Below, piece after piece: positions 12,211-24,500 of a stretch of DNA of 64,000 nucleotides. Below the pieces are notes generated by a model. That model was not told where the DNA came from. It did not search any database and saw only the letters and a program-made list of their open reading frames with translations. The position numbers were made by a program, and so were the translations under genes. This stretch comes from Mangifera indica (lineage: Eukaryota; Streptophyta; Magnoliopsida; Sapindales; Anacardiaceae). The DNA lies in NCBI RefSeq assembly GCF_011075055.1, contig NC_058153.1, positions 12,338,001 through 12,402,000 of the forward strand. Direction: 5' to 3'. Each line of letters opens with the position of its first letter. Position 1 is the first letter of the stretch.

Positions 12211-15200
12211 ATGAGTTGTAAGTGGATTTTGATGTTATTAGTAATGAAGTTGGTTTGTTTGGGTGAGTGTTGTCTGGATGAAGAGAGAAGTGCCCTTTTA
12301 CAACTTAAACCTTTTTTCAATTATTATGATTCTAATTACAAACGTCTCGAGCTTTACAACTGGGTGGAGAATTCAGACTGTTGTGCATGGGAAAGGGTTG
12401 AGTGCGACATCACTGGTAGAGTCATCATACTCTATCTTTTTGGAGAAAGTAATCAGGATTTGGAAGAGCCTCGATATCTAAATGCATCTTTGTTTTCTCT
12501 CTTCCAACAACTACAAAGACTATACTTAAATTACAATAATATTGGCGGTTGTGTTAAGAATGAAGGTCAATTGTCTTCCTCCTTTGAACTTTATTATTTA
12601 TATATTTAGTATCATATTTATTTTTCTATTAATTTCTTTGCATCTACCTAGTATCACATGATTTTAATAAAATCTACAAATTCCTCAAAAATTTCTCCTT
12701 TGTAGATTTATATTATTTGTAAGCATTTAATAAAAATACCGAGAAAGGTCCTCACATATATTCTATGAATAATTTTGTGATACATTATTTGATTATATGC
12801 ATGAAGCAATTTATTGGCTTGAAAATGTTTGAGTAGTTGCAGGTTTTGAGAGGCTATCAAGGCTGAGAAACTTGGAGCAACTAAGTTTAACTGGAAACAA
12901 ATTCAATAATAGCATCTTATCATCTCTAGCCAGTCTCTCATTAAAAACATTGTATCTAGATGAGAATAATTTGAATGGGAGCATTAATATTCAAGGTAAT
13001 CCATAATTTCAAATATTTTTTCTTTTTCTTTTTTGTTTTGTTGAATTTATGTTATAATTAGACATTTTAAATTAAATATATAAAACAATACTTAATCTTG
13101 TGAAATTGTTTGACTATTTTTAAGTTTGAGTAATTTGGAGTATATCAATTTAAGTGGTAACAACTTCAGCAATATAATATTATCACCTTTGAGTGATCTC
13201 TCTTCATTGAGATCTTTGTATATGAATGAAATTGTATTGAATGAAACTATTGATGTTAAAGGTAAGTATAATAGAATTCCTCATGTTCATATGATCAATT
13301 TTTAATCAATTATGTTTTATTTATCACTAGGATTTTATTCCTTGAAGAACTTAGAGGAATTGGACATGAGCAGGAATAATATTGACCAATTTGTACACTT
13401 CAAAGGTAAATAATGATTTTTGTTCCATTTCTTGGTATATATTACATTGAAGATTGTTGATTATAAATTTAGTTTTTAATGCATAGATTATGGAGGCTTG
13501 AAGAACTTGAGTATCCTTCATCTAAATGATATGGAAACCACTAATGCAACTGCCCTTTTCCTATCAACATTGATGTCATTCCCCTCTTTGAAGACGGTTT
13601 ACCTTTCATATAATAATGCTACTCAAATAGAGATTACTCAAGGTAAGAAATAAGTTAAAGTTATGATGCTAAAACAAAATTTCTGACAAAATTTTCAATT
13701 ACTTACCTAGTGTTATTTTAACAGAGTTGCACAATGTGACCAACAGCTTGAAGGAATTGACCTTGGATTATAATAAGCTCCATATAAACTTCCCAAATAT
13801 TGTTAAAATTTGTCCTTCACTGAAATATTTGTCATTATGTGGCTGTGAGTTCAACGGCTTCTCAGAAATTGAAGGTATATAAATGATTGTGTGACGTGCT
13901 ATTCAGATCAATTTCCATATATATAACCTAGAGTCATTTTAAATATGTTGCTGTGTTACAACAGAGTTGCAGAATTTGACCAACTTGGAGGAATTGCGCT
14001 TGGATGGTTCTAAGCTTCCCAGAAGCTTTCTACAATTTGTTGCACCTTTCACTTCACTGAAAGTTTTGTCAATGAGGAATTGTGAGTTCAATGGCATCTC
14101 GCAAGTTCAAGGTAAATAAAAGATTAATTACAATGTGCTATATATTCAACTTAATTATATGTGCGATGAAATTCACAAAAATTCTTGTCGATATTGTAGG
14201 TCCCCTTAATCTAAAATATTTGGAAAGTTTGGACATGGTTTATACTACTCTCAACACAAGCTTTTCTAAAATCTTTAGACTGGGAACTTCTCTTAAAACA
14301 TTATCATTGTCTCACTGCAGACTCAATGGCACATTGGCTGACCAAGGTTAGTAATTTGCTCACATTCTTTCTCCTCCCCAAGTCAAAATTAATTACAACT
14401 ACAATGACCTAATGAGAATATAAAAGAAATTGCAAGTATTAAAACACATAAAATGGTTTTTTCAAGTTTGGAGATTGCTATTCTACATTCTATTGTTTAA
14501 GATATTGGATTCTTCATAAATAAAAGACATGTTTTATTACAGGTTTGTGTGAGATGGTGCATTTGGAAGAGTTGCATATTGACAATAATGATTTAAGGGG
14601 TGTCTTAGCACCATGTCTTGCAAATTTGACTTCACTTCGACAATTAGATATATCTTCCAATCAAATTTTTGGAAACATTTCCTCATCTCCTGTTAACAAC
14701 CTTGAATCCATTGAAGTCCTTCACATTTCAGACAATCTCTTTCAAATCCCAATTTCACTCAATTCATTTTTTAATCTTTCATACCTCAAAGATTTTGAGA
14801 GTGAAAATAACCAAATTTATACTGAAACCATGCCATATTCCTTGACCCCAAAATTCCAATTAAATTCCATCAAATTATTTGGTTATGGAAATGTTGGCAA
14901 TTTTCCTGAATTTCTTTACCATCAACACAACCTAAAAATTGTTTACCTCTGCCACATTAACTTGACTGGAGAGTTTCCGTATTGGTTGTTGTACAACAAT
15001 ACCCAATTGGGCGGACTCTATCTAGTTAATAATTCTCTTTCAAGAAGTTTCCAGTTGCCATTTTATTCTCATATTAATTTATTAGAACTAGATATCTCCT
15101 TAAATTTCTTCCATGGTCAAATTCCGATGAATATTGGTGCAAAACTACCAAGTTTAGCGTTTTTAAACATGTCTGGAAATGATTTCAATAGTAACATTCC

Positions 15201-16737
15201 ATCTTCTTTTGGTAATATGAGCTCCTTGCTAAGTCTAGACATATCAAACAATAATTTGTCTAGTGGAATACCTGAACAATTAGTGATAAGTTGCTCCTCA
15301 CTGATAATACTTATTCTATCGAACAACAATTTGCAAGGCCAAATCTTCTCTAATAATTTTGGCTTGACAGAGTTGCGAAGTTTACAATTGGATGACAATC
15401 ATTTTAGTGGAAAGATTCCTAAAAGTTTGTTAAATGGCTCTTCTTTAGAAATGTTGTATCTCAATGATAATAATCTCTCCGGTAAAATCCCAAGATGGTT
15501 TGGAAATCTATCATATTTAGTTGATATAGTGATATATAATAATCAACTTAAAGGTCTGCTTCCAAAGGAACTTTGTCATTATCAAAAACTTGAAATTTTA
15601 GATCTTTCGAAGAACAATGTATTTGGAAGTTTACCGCCTTGTCTTAGTCGTTCTAATATCAAAGAAGTTCATTTGTCAAGAAATAGATTAAGGGGACAAT
15701 TAAAAGATGCTCTCTACATTAATAGTTCTTCCTTGGAGGTCTTAGATCTTAGCTATAACCACATAGAGGGGAACATTCCAAGTTGGATTAGGAAACTTTG
15801 GTCCTTACGTTACTTGATCTTAAGTAACAACAATCTTAAAGGTGAATTACCTAGTCAATTATGCAATTTGAGAGAATTACGCTTGATAGATCTTTCTCAA
15901 AACAATCTTTTTGGTAAAATCCCTTCTTGCCTAAATTTTACTACCCTCTATGAAGGAAATGGGAATGATGAAAGTTTATTTTATGATTTGTCTTTAAATC
16001 CGGCTTTGAGTTTGAGCGGTATAATTAAGACAAGAGGAACTTTTATCTTTGAAATTAAGACAAGGGAAAATGAAGAGTCAATACAGTTTACTACTAAAAG
16101 AATATCCTATGGTTACAAAGGAAAAATGCTCACACTTATGTCTGGAATTGATCTTTCATGTAATAAATTATTCAGTGAAATTCCTTATGAAATTGGAAAC
16201 CTTCCAAGGATTCATACTCTTAATCTTTCTCATAATAATTTGACAGGATCAATCCCAAAAACATTCTCAAACCTTAAACAGATTGAGAGTTTAGATCTTT
16301 CTTACAACAATTTGAATGGGAATATCCCTTCTGAACTAGTAGAGATAAACACTTTGTCTGTATTTAGTGTGGCATACAATAATTTATCAGGCCAAACACC
16401 TGCAAGGATTGGACAATTTGCAACCTTTGAAGAGAGTAGCTATGAAGGAAATAAATTTCTTTGTGGATTGCCATTGAATAAAAGTTGCTACCCGTTAGAA
16501 TCACCATTGCTGGCACCAGAAGCTTCATCAATTATTAAGGGATATGATAGTGATTTTGTTGATATGGGCATTTTCTATATAAGTTTTGTGGTGACCTACA
16601 TAGTTGTGCTTATAGCATTCGTAACAATTTTGTATGTGAATCCATATTGGCGACAGACATGGTTTTGTCTTGTGGAGATGTGGATGTTCTCTTGCTACTA
16701 CTTTGTTATTGATCATCTTACAGTATTTTGTCGTTGA
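12211..16737 (+). CDS. Leucine-rich-repeat receptor-like protein (no kinase), nine exons
   Basis: Cell-surface LRR receptor of the RLP class, which signals through partner kinases because it has none. Exons: 12211-12565, 12843-12995, 13124-13261 (nominal), 13331-13405, 13487-13642, 13725-13874, 13965-14111, 14200-14346 and 14543-16737. All introns are phase 1. The protein would be about 1171 aa. Domains in order: a signal peptide (WILMLLVMKLVCLGE); an LRRNT cap with the CC and WERVEC motif; many plant-type LRRs, one or two per small exon and a long block in exon 9; a non-LRR island at 15940-16135; four final LRRs; an acidic juxtamembrane DSDFVDM; one membrane segment; and a short tail starting YVNPYWRQTWF. 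That tail and exon plan are typical of a large eudicot RLP subfamily. Odd: exon 3 needs its acceptor at 13122-13123, but the bases there are AA; the nearest AG, one base on, shifts frame into a stop. Skipping exon 3 would keep the frame (about 1125 aa). The ligand is unknown. Confidence 0.9.
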
Positions 16738-17488
16738 ATTGTATTGTAATATGTACATATGTCAACTTTTTATATTTCAATATAAGGTTTTAAAGTCAAA
16801 TTATAAAATAAATTTATTGAACCATATAAATGCAGTTTAGAAACCTATACAAAATTCTATAGTTTATTAAATCTATGCCAATAGATTCAAGAATAGCAAA
16901 TTTTAGATTTCAAGTTCTTATGGCATTATTTTTCAAGATGTAAAAATTATTTTAGGAACAAATCAATAATAATATTTCCTAAATCAATTACAATATTTTC
17001 TAAATTAATGGCAATATATTCTGCTCAATATTCTCCCTGCTTCCTTCCAATTATAGTGAGTAGAACAGGTTTCATCACCATGCTAACATATTTTAACAGA
17101 GGAGCTCTATAAACCTTAGATTTTCTTAGGATACTTCCATAACTTAATACCAATCAAATATACGACACGGCAATGATCCAAATTTATAGTGAGTAGAACA
17201 GATTGAAACAACTATAACCCAATCATATCAAATAAAAGTTTACCTAGACACAGAATTGATGTAGAAATATGCATGCCTATATAGTTTTTATTGTGTTCAT
17301 GGAAGTAAAAAGCAGGAAAGAACTGAGCAGAAGAGAAAGCCACTCCCAAGAATTTTGATGCTTGCCACTCTGCAAGTATGCCGCTAAACACTCTGTATAT
17401 GTCAGACACTGCTTGATCTTCAACAGATCTCTGATGAATCATCGGTTTTCAAAAATCTAATTTGTTTCTCTCTCAACAAACAAACACG
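16738..17488. other. Intergenic region between the RLP and the formin pseudogenes
   Basis: Contains the RLP 3' flank with AATAAA-like signals near 16806. A minus-strand open frame lies at 17442-17212 (76 codons), starting MIHQRSVEDQAVSD. It looks more protein-like than surrounding frames and could be an exon of a divergent gene or gene relic. I do not recognise the family, and it has no convincing continuation. Confidence 0.4.
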
Positions 17489-20400
17489 CCCTTACTTATC
17501 AAACTCACCAGAATTTCATTTTTTCTCTTCTTTCTAATTTTGCTTTTGCTTCAGCGTCTCGAAACTAAAGGCGCTTCCTCGCCAGGTGCCTTGTTTGAAC
17601 AATTTATGGAGCTTTGAGAGGTTACGAGCCGTGAGATGGCGTTTCTTCGACGGCTCTTCTACCGGAAACCTCCTGATGGTCTGCTAGAGATCTCTGAGCG
17701 AATTTACGGTTTGTTCTTTTTCTTCATTTCATTTTTTTAAAATTTTTATTTGATTATTTGTGCTGCGTTTGGTGAATGCGGCTTTATTGACTTTGTGAAA
17801 TTAAGGAAACAGTCTTCGGTTTTCATTTGAATATCATTCACTGTTAATTTTATCGCATTACGTTCTGTTGGAATTAGCATTATTGTTTTATAAAGAAGAA
17901 ATTAATCTGATGTTAGAGTTGCTGAATTGGATGTTGAGCATTATGTGCTGGCAAATGAAGACTTTGCGGTGATTTATAATGGATAAAAAGTTTTTTTTTT
18001 CTTTTATTTGCAATTGTTGAACATAGTCTAATTTCGATTTCCGAATTTCGGTTTTTGACATTGGTGGAGAAGGGAGATTAATTAGTTGAATTTACTTGAA
18101 GTGATTGGATTTGTGAATTCTATTTAATTTCCTATAAATAAAGAAAAAAAGCATGTTCTTTCGGGCTTTTTTTAAGAAACAGAGTTTTGAATAGTGAATT
18201 GAAAAAAAAATATGTAAAATGTGGCTGGAACAGTTTTCTGATCATACAATAAGATACTGAGAATGACAAAAGTTAGTGAATGCATGGAAATGTAACTTTG
18301 TTGAATTTCAGTATGTATTGCTGTGATATTGATACACCTACAATGAGATTTCAAGTAATCAGATTAATACAATTAAAACTTGCAGAACTTAAAAGACATA
18401 ATAGTCAATATCAGTTGGTTATAGTTAAAAAGAAATCACATGGGTGGTCAAAATGTTGTGTTCCTTGTACATGCAAAATGAAGGGAATGTAGTTTATGAA
18501 CTTTCAGTTTTGAGAGAGAAAAAAGTATTTATATTGTCAGTAGAAGTTGTGATTTTAATTGGAGCTGATCAGATTAGGCTTTGCCATCCTTTTTATCCGA
18601 TTTTTTTTTTAATTCATTCATGAGTTTCTAGTCTACTTACGTATCTTGCTGATTAATCTTCTTTGATATTGTATAATAGTCTGTTATAATGAAAGAATAA
18701 TAATAATTTTTATGTGTACTAAAAAAAAAAAACTAAATTAAGAGATAATTGCCAGCATGATTTCTTTCATTTGAAACTTGCAAATGAAATGTACATTGGA
18801 AATTAATGAGTTATCATTTTGTGCAAATTTAGTTTTCAAAAGCTGCTTTACTGATAATGCCTGGGAAGAAGAAAATTACAAAGGGTATGTAGCAGGAATA
18901 GTTGATCAACTATGAGAACACTTTCCAGATGCTCAGTTCCTAATGCTCAATTTCTGTGAAGAAAAGACCAAAAGTCTTATAGCCGAGGTCTTTGCTGAGT
19001 GTGATATAACCATAATGGACTACCCTCTGCATTACGAGGGGTGGCCATTGCTCACACTGGAGGTCATCCACCATTGTCTGAGATCTACCAAAAGTTGGCT
19101 CTCACTTGGGCAGCAAAATGTGCTGATGATGCATTGTAAGTGCGGCGGTTGGCCAGTTTTGGCTTTCATGCTGGTTGCACTCTTGATTTATAGGAAGCAG
19201 TACCATGGAAGAAGACTTTAGACATGATTTATAAAGAGGCTCCTCGTGAGCTTTTGCATATGCTTTCTGCAGTGAATCCAATTCCTTCTCAACTGAGGTA
19301 TCGTACATCTCATGGAGGAGTATGGACTCATAATGACCTCCTTTGGATAGAGCGCTCACCCTGGATTGCGTCATTCCCGGATTTATTCCTAATTTTGATG
19401 GAGAGGGTGGTTGCAGTCCAATATTTCGAATATCTGGATGGGATCCTTTTCATGTTGATGATCGAAGTACCAAAGTCTTGTATGCAACAATGACAGGAAG
19501 CAAAACTCCCCGGGCTTGCAAGCGGGTAACTCTGTACACCCTTCTTTTTATAAATTCAAGTTTTGTTTCCTTGAAGAGTTCTCATCTCATTAGACTATGA
19601 AAATGATTTTGTCTTGACCCATATTACTCATTCTTAGTTTAAGGTCGTGTGTGTAAAGAGCATTATAAACACAAATGGTTAGGAAAAGATATAGATAAAT
19701 AATTAGAATCTGGACATTAAATGACCCTCAAAGCACCAAACGTTTCAACTGCCTCAGGGAGGTGAGTTTAAAATATGAGGATTCTAAATAATCTAAATAT
19801 ATAAGCATTCAGCCAGTTGTAGGATGTCTTTTAGGGAGCATAAGTGCATAGTCATTTCTAGTTATTCTTATTCAGACTGGACTTCTCATGAACAATTTAA
19901 AGGCTATATCGAAGGAACTATTTTCCTAAAATGGCCGCTGAAAGCATCCAGCCTTACCTTTTCTATTCGACTGTGAAATAGGATTATCTTGTGGGTTAGT
20001 TTAGTTTTGGAAATCTCTTCTGTTTTCGTCTTGATTTCATGTTGATGGTTTACCTAAACCTGCTTTTGTTTATGCATGCCACTTGGTGACCAGGTTAGGT
20101 CCCTAAAATTTGCAGGGACATTTTACTTTTTGTGATTTTTTTTGCAATAATATATTTCTTTGGTTAAGGACAAACTTTTTTTTTTGTCTCCATATTATAT
20201 TTTCGTCATTATTATTGTTATTATTATTATTTTATAAATTGCTCCTACTATTTGACCCAACCATGAATATTGTGGGATGCTAAAGAATTATTCCCAAAAG
20301 GATTCAGAGCAGGGGTACATATTTTAGCCACATTTGTTTGGCACAGCTATTGACTGGTGCTTTTGTTCTAGTGTAAGTGTACTTTTTGTGTGAAGATTCA

Positions 20401-23400
20401 TTTCTCAGACATGGATGATGCTACTTCAATTGTCAACCTTGATGTTTCTTGCTTTGAAGAGGAGGGCCTTCCAGTTGAAGCATTTTCTAGAGTTCATGAA
20501 ATCTTTAGCCGTGTACATTGGTTAGATCACACGAAAGATTTTGCATAGAATGTGCTTCAACGCTTAACTGCATCAAATAGTCTCCAAGAAAAGTTAGACA
20601 CTGATTCAAGCACAGTTTTGGGAGATAGCTCTGTACTTGAAGATAAAAAGGAGCACACAATTGCAGAGTATAACACTGAGAGCTCAGTATTCTTGGATCC
20701 AATGTCCCATTTTGTGTCCTCACTACTAATATCTTCGATTTACAAATGAGAATAAAGAGGAAGAACCCCAAGATTTTGGGAATTCCATTCAACCACCTGG
20801 TCAATATGATTTCTTCCAATAGACACCAGAATCTTTTTTTCTCTTACTTAACAAACTCACCAGAATTTCATTTTTTCTCTTCTTTCTAATTTTGCTTTTG
20901 CTTCAGCGTCTCGAAACTGAAGGCGCTTCCTTGCCAGGTGCCTTGTTTGAACAATTTATGGAGCTTTGAGAGGTTACGAGCCGTGAGATGGCGTTGCTTC
21001 AACGGCTCTTCTACCGGAAACCTCCTGATGGTCTGCTAGAGATCTCTGGGCGAATTTACGGTTTGTTCTTTTTCTTCATTTCATTTTTTTTAAATTTTTA
21101 TTTGATTATTTGTGCTGCGTTTGGTGAATGCAGCTTTATTGACTTTGTGAAATTAAGGAAACAGTCTTCGGTTTTCATTTGAATATCATTCACTGTTAAT
21201 TTTATCGCATTACGTTCTGTTGGAATTAGCATTATTGTTTTATAAAGAAGAAATTAATCTGATGTTAGAGTTGCTGACTTGGATGTTGAGCATTATGTGC
21301 TGGCAAATGAAGACTTTGCGGTGATTTATAATGGATAAAAAGTTTTTTTCCTTTTATTTGCAATTGGTTGAACATAGTCTAATTTCAATTTTCGAATTTC
21401 GGTTTTTGAAATTGGTGGAGAAGGGAGATTAAAGAACTCCAATTAGTTGAACTTACTTGAAGTGATTGGATTTGTGAATTTATTTAATTTCGTAGAAATA
21501 AAGAAAAAAACCGTGTTCTTTTGGGATTATTTTAAGAAACAGAGTTTTGAATAGTGAATTGAAAAAAAAATGTGTAAAATGTGGCTGGAACAGTTTTCTG
21601 ATTATACAATAAGATACTGAGAATGACAAAAGTTAGTGAATGCATGGAAATGTAACTTCGTCAAACTTCAGTATATGTTGCTGTGATATTGATACACCTA
21701 GAATGAGATTTCAAGTGATTAGATTAATACAAAAGACATAATAGTCAATATCAGTTGGTAATTGTTAAAAAAAAATCGCATTGGTGGTCGAAATTTTGTG
21801 TTCCTTGTACATCCAGAATGGAGGGAATGTAGTTTATGAACTTTCAGTTTTGAGAGAGAGAAAAAAGTATTTATATTGTCAGTAGAAGTTGTGATTTTAT
21901 TTGGAACTGGTCAGATTAGGCTTTGTCATCCTTTTTATCTGATATTTTTTTAATTCATTCATGAATTTCTAGTCTACTTACGTATCTTGCTGATTAATCT
22001 TCTTAATAACTTTTATGTGTACTTAAAAAAAAAAAAAAAAAACTAAATTAAGAGAAAATTGCCAACATGATTTCTTTCATTTGAAACTTGAAAATTAAAT
22101 GTACATTGGAAATTAATGAGTTATCATTTTGTGCAAATTTAGTTTTCAACAGCTGCTTTACTGATAATGCCCGGGAAGAAGAAAATTACAAAGGGTATGT
22201 AGCAGGAATAGTTGATCAACTATGAGAACACTTTCCAGATGCTCAGTTCTTAATGTTCAATTTCCGTGAAGAAAAGACCAAAAGTCTTATAGCCAAGGTC
22301 TTTGCTGAGTGTTATATAACCATAATGGACTACCCTCAGCATTATGAGGGTTGGCCATTACTCACACTGGAGGTCATCCACCATTTTCTGAGATCTACCA
22401 AAAGTTGGCTCTCACTTGGGCAGCAAACTGTGCTGATAATGCATTGTGAGTGCGGTGGTTGGCCAGTTTTGGCTTTCATGCTGGCTGCACTCTTGATTTA
22501 TAGGAAGCAGTACCAAGGAAAACAGAAGACTTTAGACATGATTTATAAACAGGCTCCTCATGAACTTTTGCATATGCTTTCAGCAGTGAATCCAATTCCT
22601 TCTCAACTGAGGTATCTGCAGTACAACTCATGGACATGGAGGAGTATATTCAGAATGACCTCCTTTGGATAGAGCTCTCACCTTGGATTGCGTCCTTCTT
22701 GGATTTATTCCTAATTTTGATGGAGAGGGTGGTTGCAGTCCAATATTTCAAATATATGGACAGGATCCTTTTCATGTTGATGATTGAAGTACCAAAGTCT
22801 TATATGCAACAATGAAAGGAAGCAAAACTCCCTGGGCTTGTAAGCAGTTAACTCTATACGCCCTTCTTTTTATAAATTCAAGTTTTGTTTCCTTGAAGAG
22901 TTCTCATCTCATTAGACTATGAAAAAGATTTTGTCTTGACCCATATTATTCATTCTTAGTTTAAGGTCGTGTGTGTAAAGAGCATTATAAACACGAATGG
23001 ATAGGAAAAGATATAGATGAATAATTAGAATCTGGACATTAAATGACCCTCAAAGCACCAAACGTTTAAACTGCGTCAGGGTGAGTTTAAAATATGAGGA
23101 TTCTAAAGAATCTAAAGATATAAGCATTGAGTCAGTTGTAGGACGTCTTTTAGGGGCATAAGTGCGTAGTCATTTCTAGTTATTCTTATTCAGATTGGAC
23201 TTCTCATGAACAATTTGCAGGATTGCATGTAATGATTGTCCTTTAGAGTTTGATTTGTATTCATTACTAGAATAAATGAGGTGGAGTTTCAATGTTTGAT
23301 ACCGATGGAAAGACTTTCATATTTGGATCGGAACATACCCCGTATGCTTTTTGTTATTGGGTATACTTCTCATAAATCTTACATACCTGCCTTAAAAAAA

Positions 23401-24500
23401 TCCATAATCATTTATTTATTATTCTTTCAACTTTTTATTCTTGTCTTTTTGTACATTTTCTCTAACAAAATAATACTTCAGATTTGTTGTTAAATTTAAT
23501 GAGGACCAAGTTGTTGGTATTAATGTAAGAGAAGGTGTGGGTACTTGATATGGCATAGTTATTCATTGAAGTCAAAACTGTCTACCATCAAGCAAATGTT
23601 TCTACAGGCTATACCGATGGAACTATTCTCCTAAAATGGCCACTGAAAGGATCCAGCCTTATCTTTTCTATTCGACTGTGGAATAGGATTGTCTTGTGGG
23701 TTAGTTTAGTTTTGGAAATCTCTTCCGTATTAGTCTTGATTTCATGTTGATGGTTTACCTAAGCCTGCTTTTGTTTATGCGTGCTGCTTGGTGACCTAAG
23801 AGGTACTAGATAGGTTTATCAAGACCAGTTGTGCACAAGGTTAGGTCTCTAAAATTTGCTGGGACAGTTTACTTTTTATGACTTTTTTGCAATAATATAT
23901 TTTTTTGGTTAAGGACAAACTTTTTTTTTCTCTCTATATTATATTTTCATCATCATCATTATTATTATTATTTTTAAATTGCTCCTAATATTTGACCCAA
24001 CCATGAATATTGTGGGATGCTAAAGAATTATTCCTAAAGGGATTCAGAGCAGAGGTTCATATCTTAGCCACATTTGTTTGGCATAACTATTGGTTGGTGC
24101 TTTTGTTCTAATGTAAGTGAACTTTTTGTGTGAAGATTCTTTGCTTAGACATGGATGATGCTGCTTCAATTGTCAATCTTGATATTTCTTGCTTTGAAGA
24201 GAAGGGCCTTCCAGTTGAAGCATTTTCCCATCACACAAATGATTTTGCATATAATGTGCTCCAACGCTTAACTGCACCAAATAGTCTGCAAGAAAAGTCA
24301 GACACTGATTCAAGCACAGTTTTGCGAGATAGCACTGAGAGCTCAATATCCTTGGATCCAATGTCTCATTTTGTGTCCTCACCACTAGTATCTTTGATTT
24401 ACAAATGAGAATAAAGAGGAAGAACCCCAAGATTTTGGGAATTCCATTCAACCACCTGGTCAATATGATTTCTCCCAACAGACACTAGAATCTTTATTGC
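17488..24500 (+). repeat. 3.35-kb tandem duplication covering the 5' half of a formin gene
   Basis: 17488-20836 is repeated at about 20840-24500. The two start codons are 3352 bp apart (17636, 20988). The junction is at about 20836, where the text of a late exon (CACCAGAATC, continued by TTTATTG in the second copy) breaks and returns to the 5' UTR text (TTACTTAACAAACTCACC). The unit ends inside the gene, so the upstream copy has only 5' exons and the downstream copy alone continues into FH1 and FH2. Introns are still highly similar, so the duplication is much younger than the pseudogenisation. Confidence 0.9.
17636..20752 (+). pseudogene. Class II formin pseudogene, upstream 5'-only copy
   Basis: Class II plant formins carry an N-terminal PTEN-like domain before FH1 and FH2 and act in actin nucleation. 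Exon 1 (17636-17708) encodes MAFLRRLFYRKPPDGLLEIS, the family's N-terminus. Exon 2 (18833-19525) encodes most of the PTEN-like domain, with MDYPLHYEGWPLLTLEVIHH and MHCKCGGWPVLAFML (the pocket lacks the CX5R arginine). A later exon (20410-20752) begins MDDATSIVNLDVSCFEEEGL and leads toward FH1. Defects: TGA after VDQL in exon 2 (about 18916), a frameshifting deletion after KQYHG (about 19210), a TAG after KDFA in the late exon, and the exons for the middle (C2-like) part are missing. FH1 and FH2 are absent because the duplication ended here. Confidence 0.92.

Noticed and set aside
14082..14351. Open frame starting MSSMASRKFKVNKR as a separate gene
   Set aside because: It crosses an RLP intron and then joins exon 8's frame; the spliced RLP model explains all the sequence.
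15117..15398. Minus-strand frame within RLP exon 9
   Set aside because: Mirror of LRR coding sequence with no family resemblance of its own.
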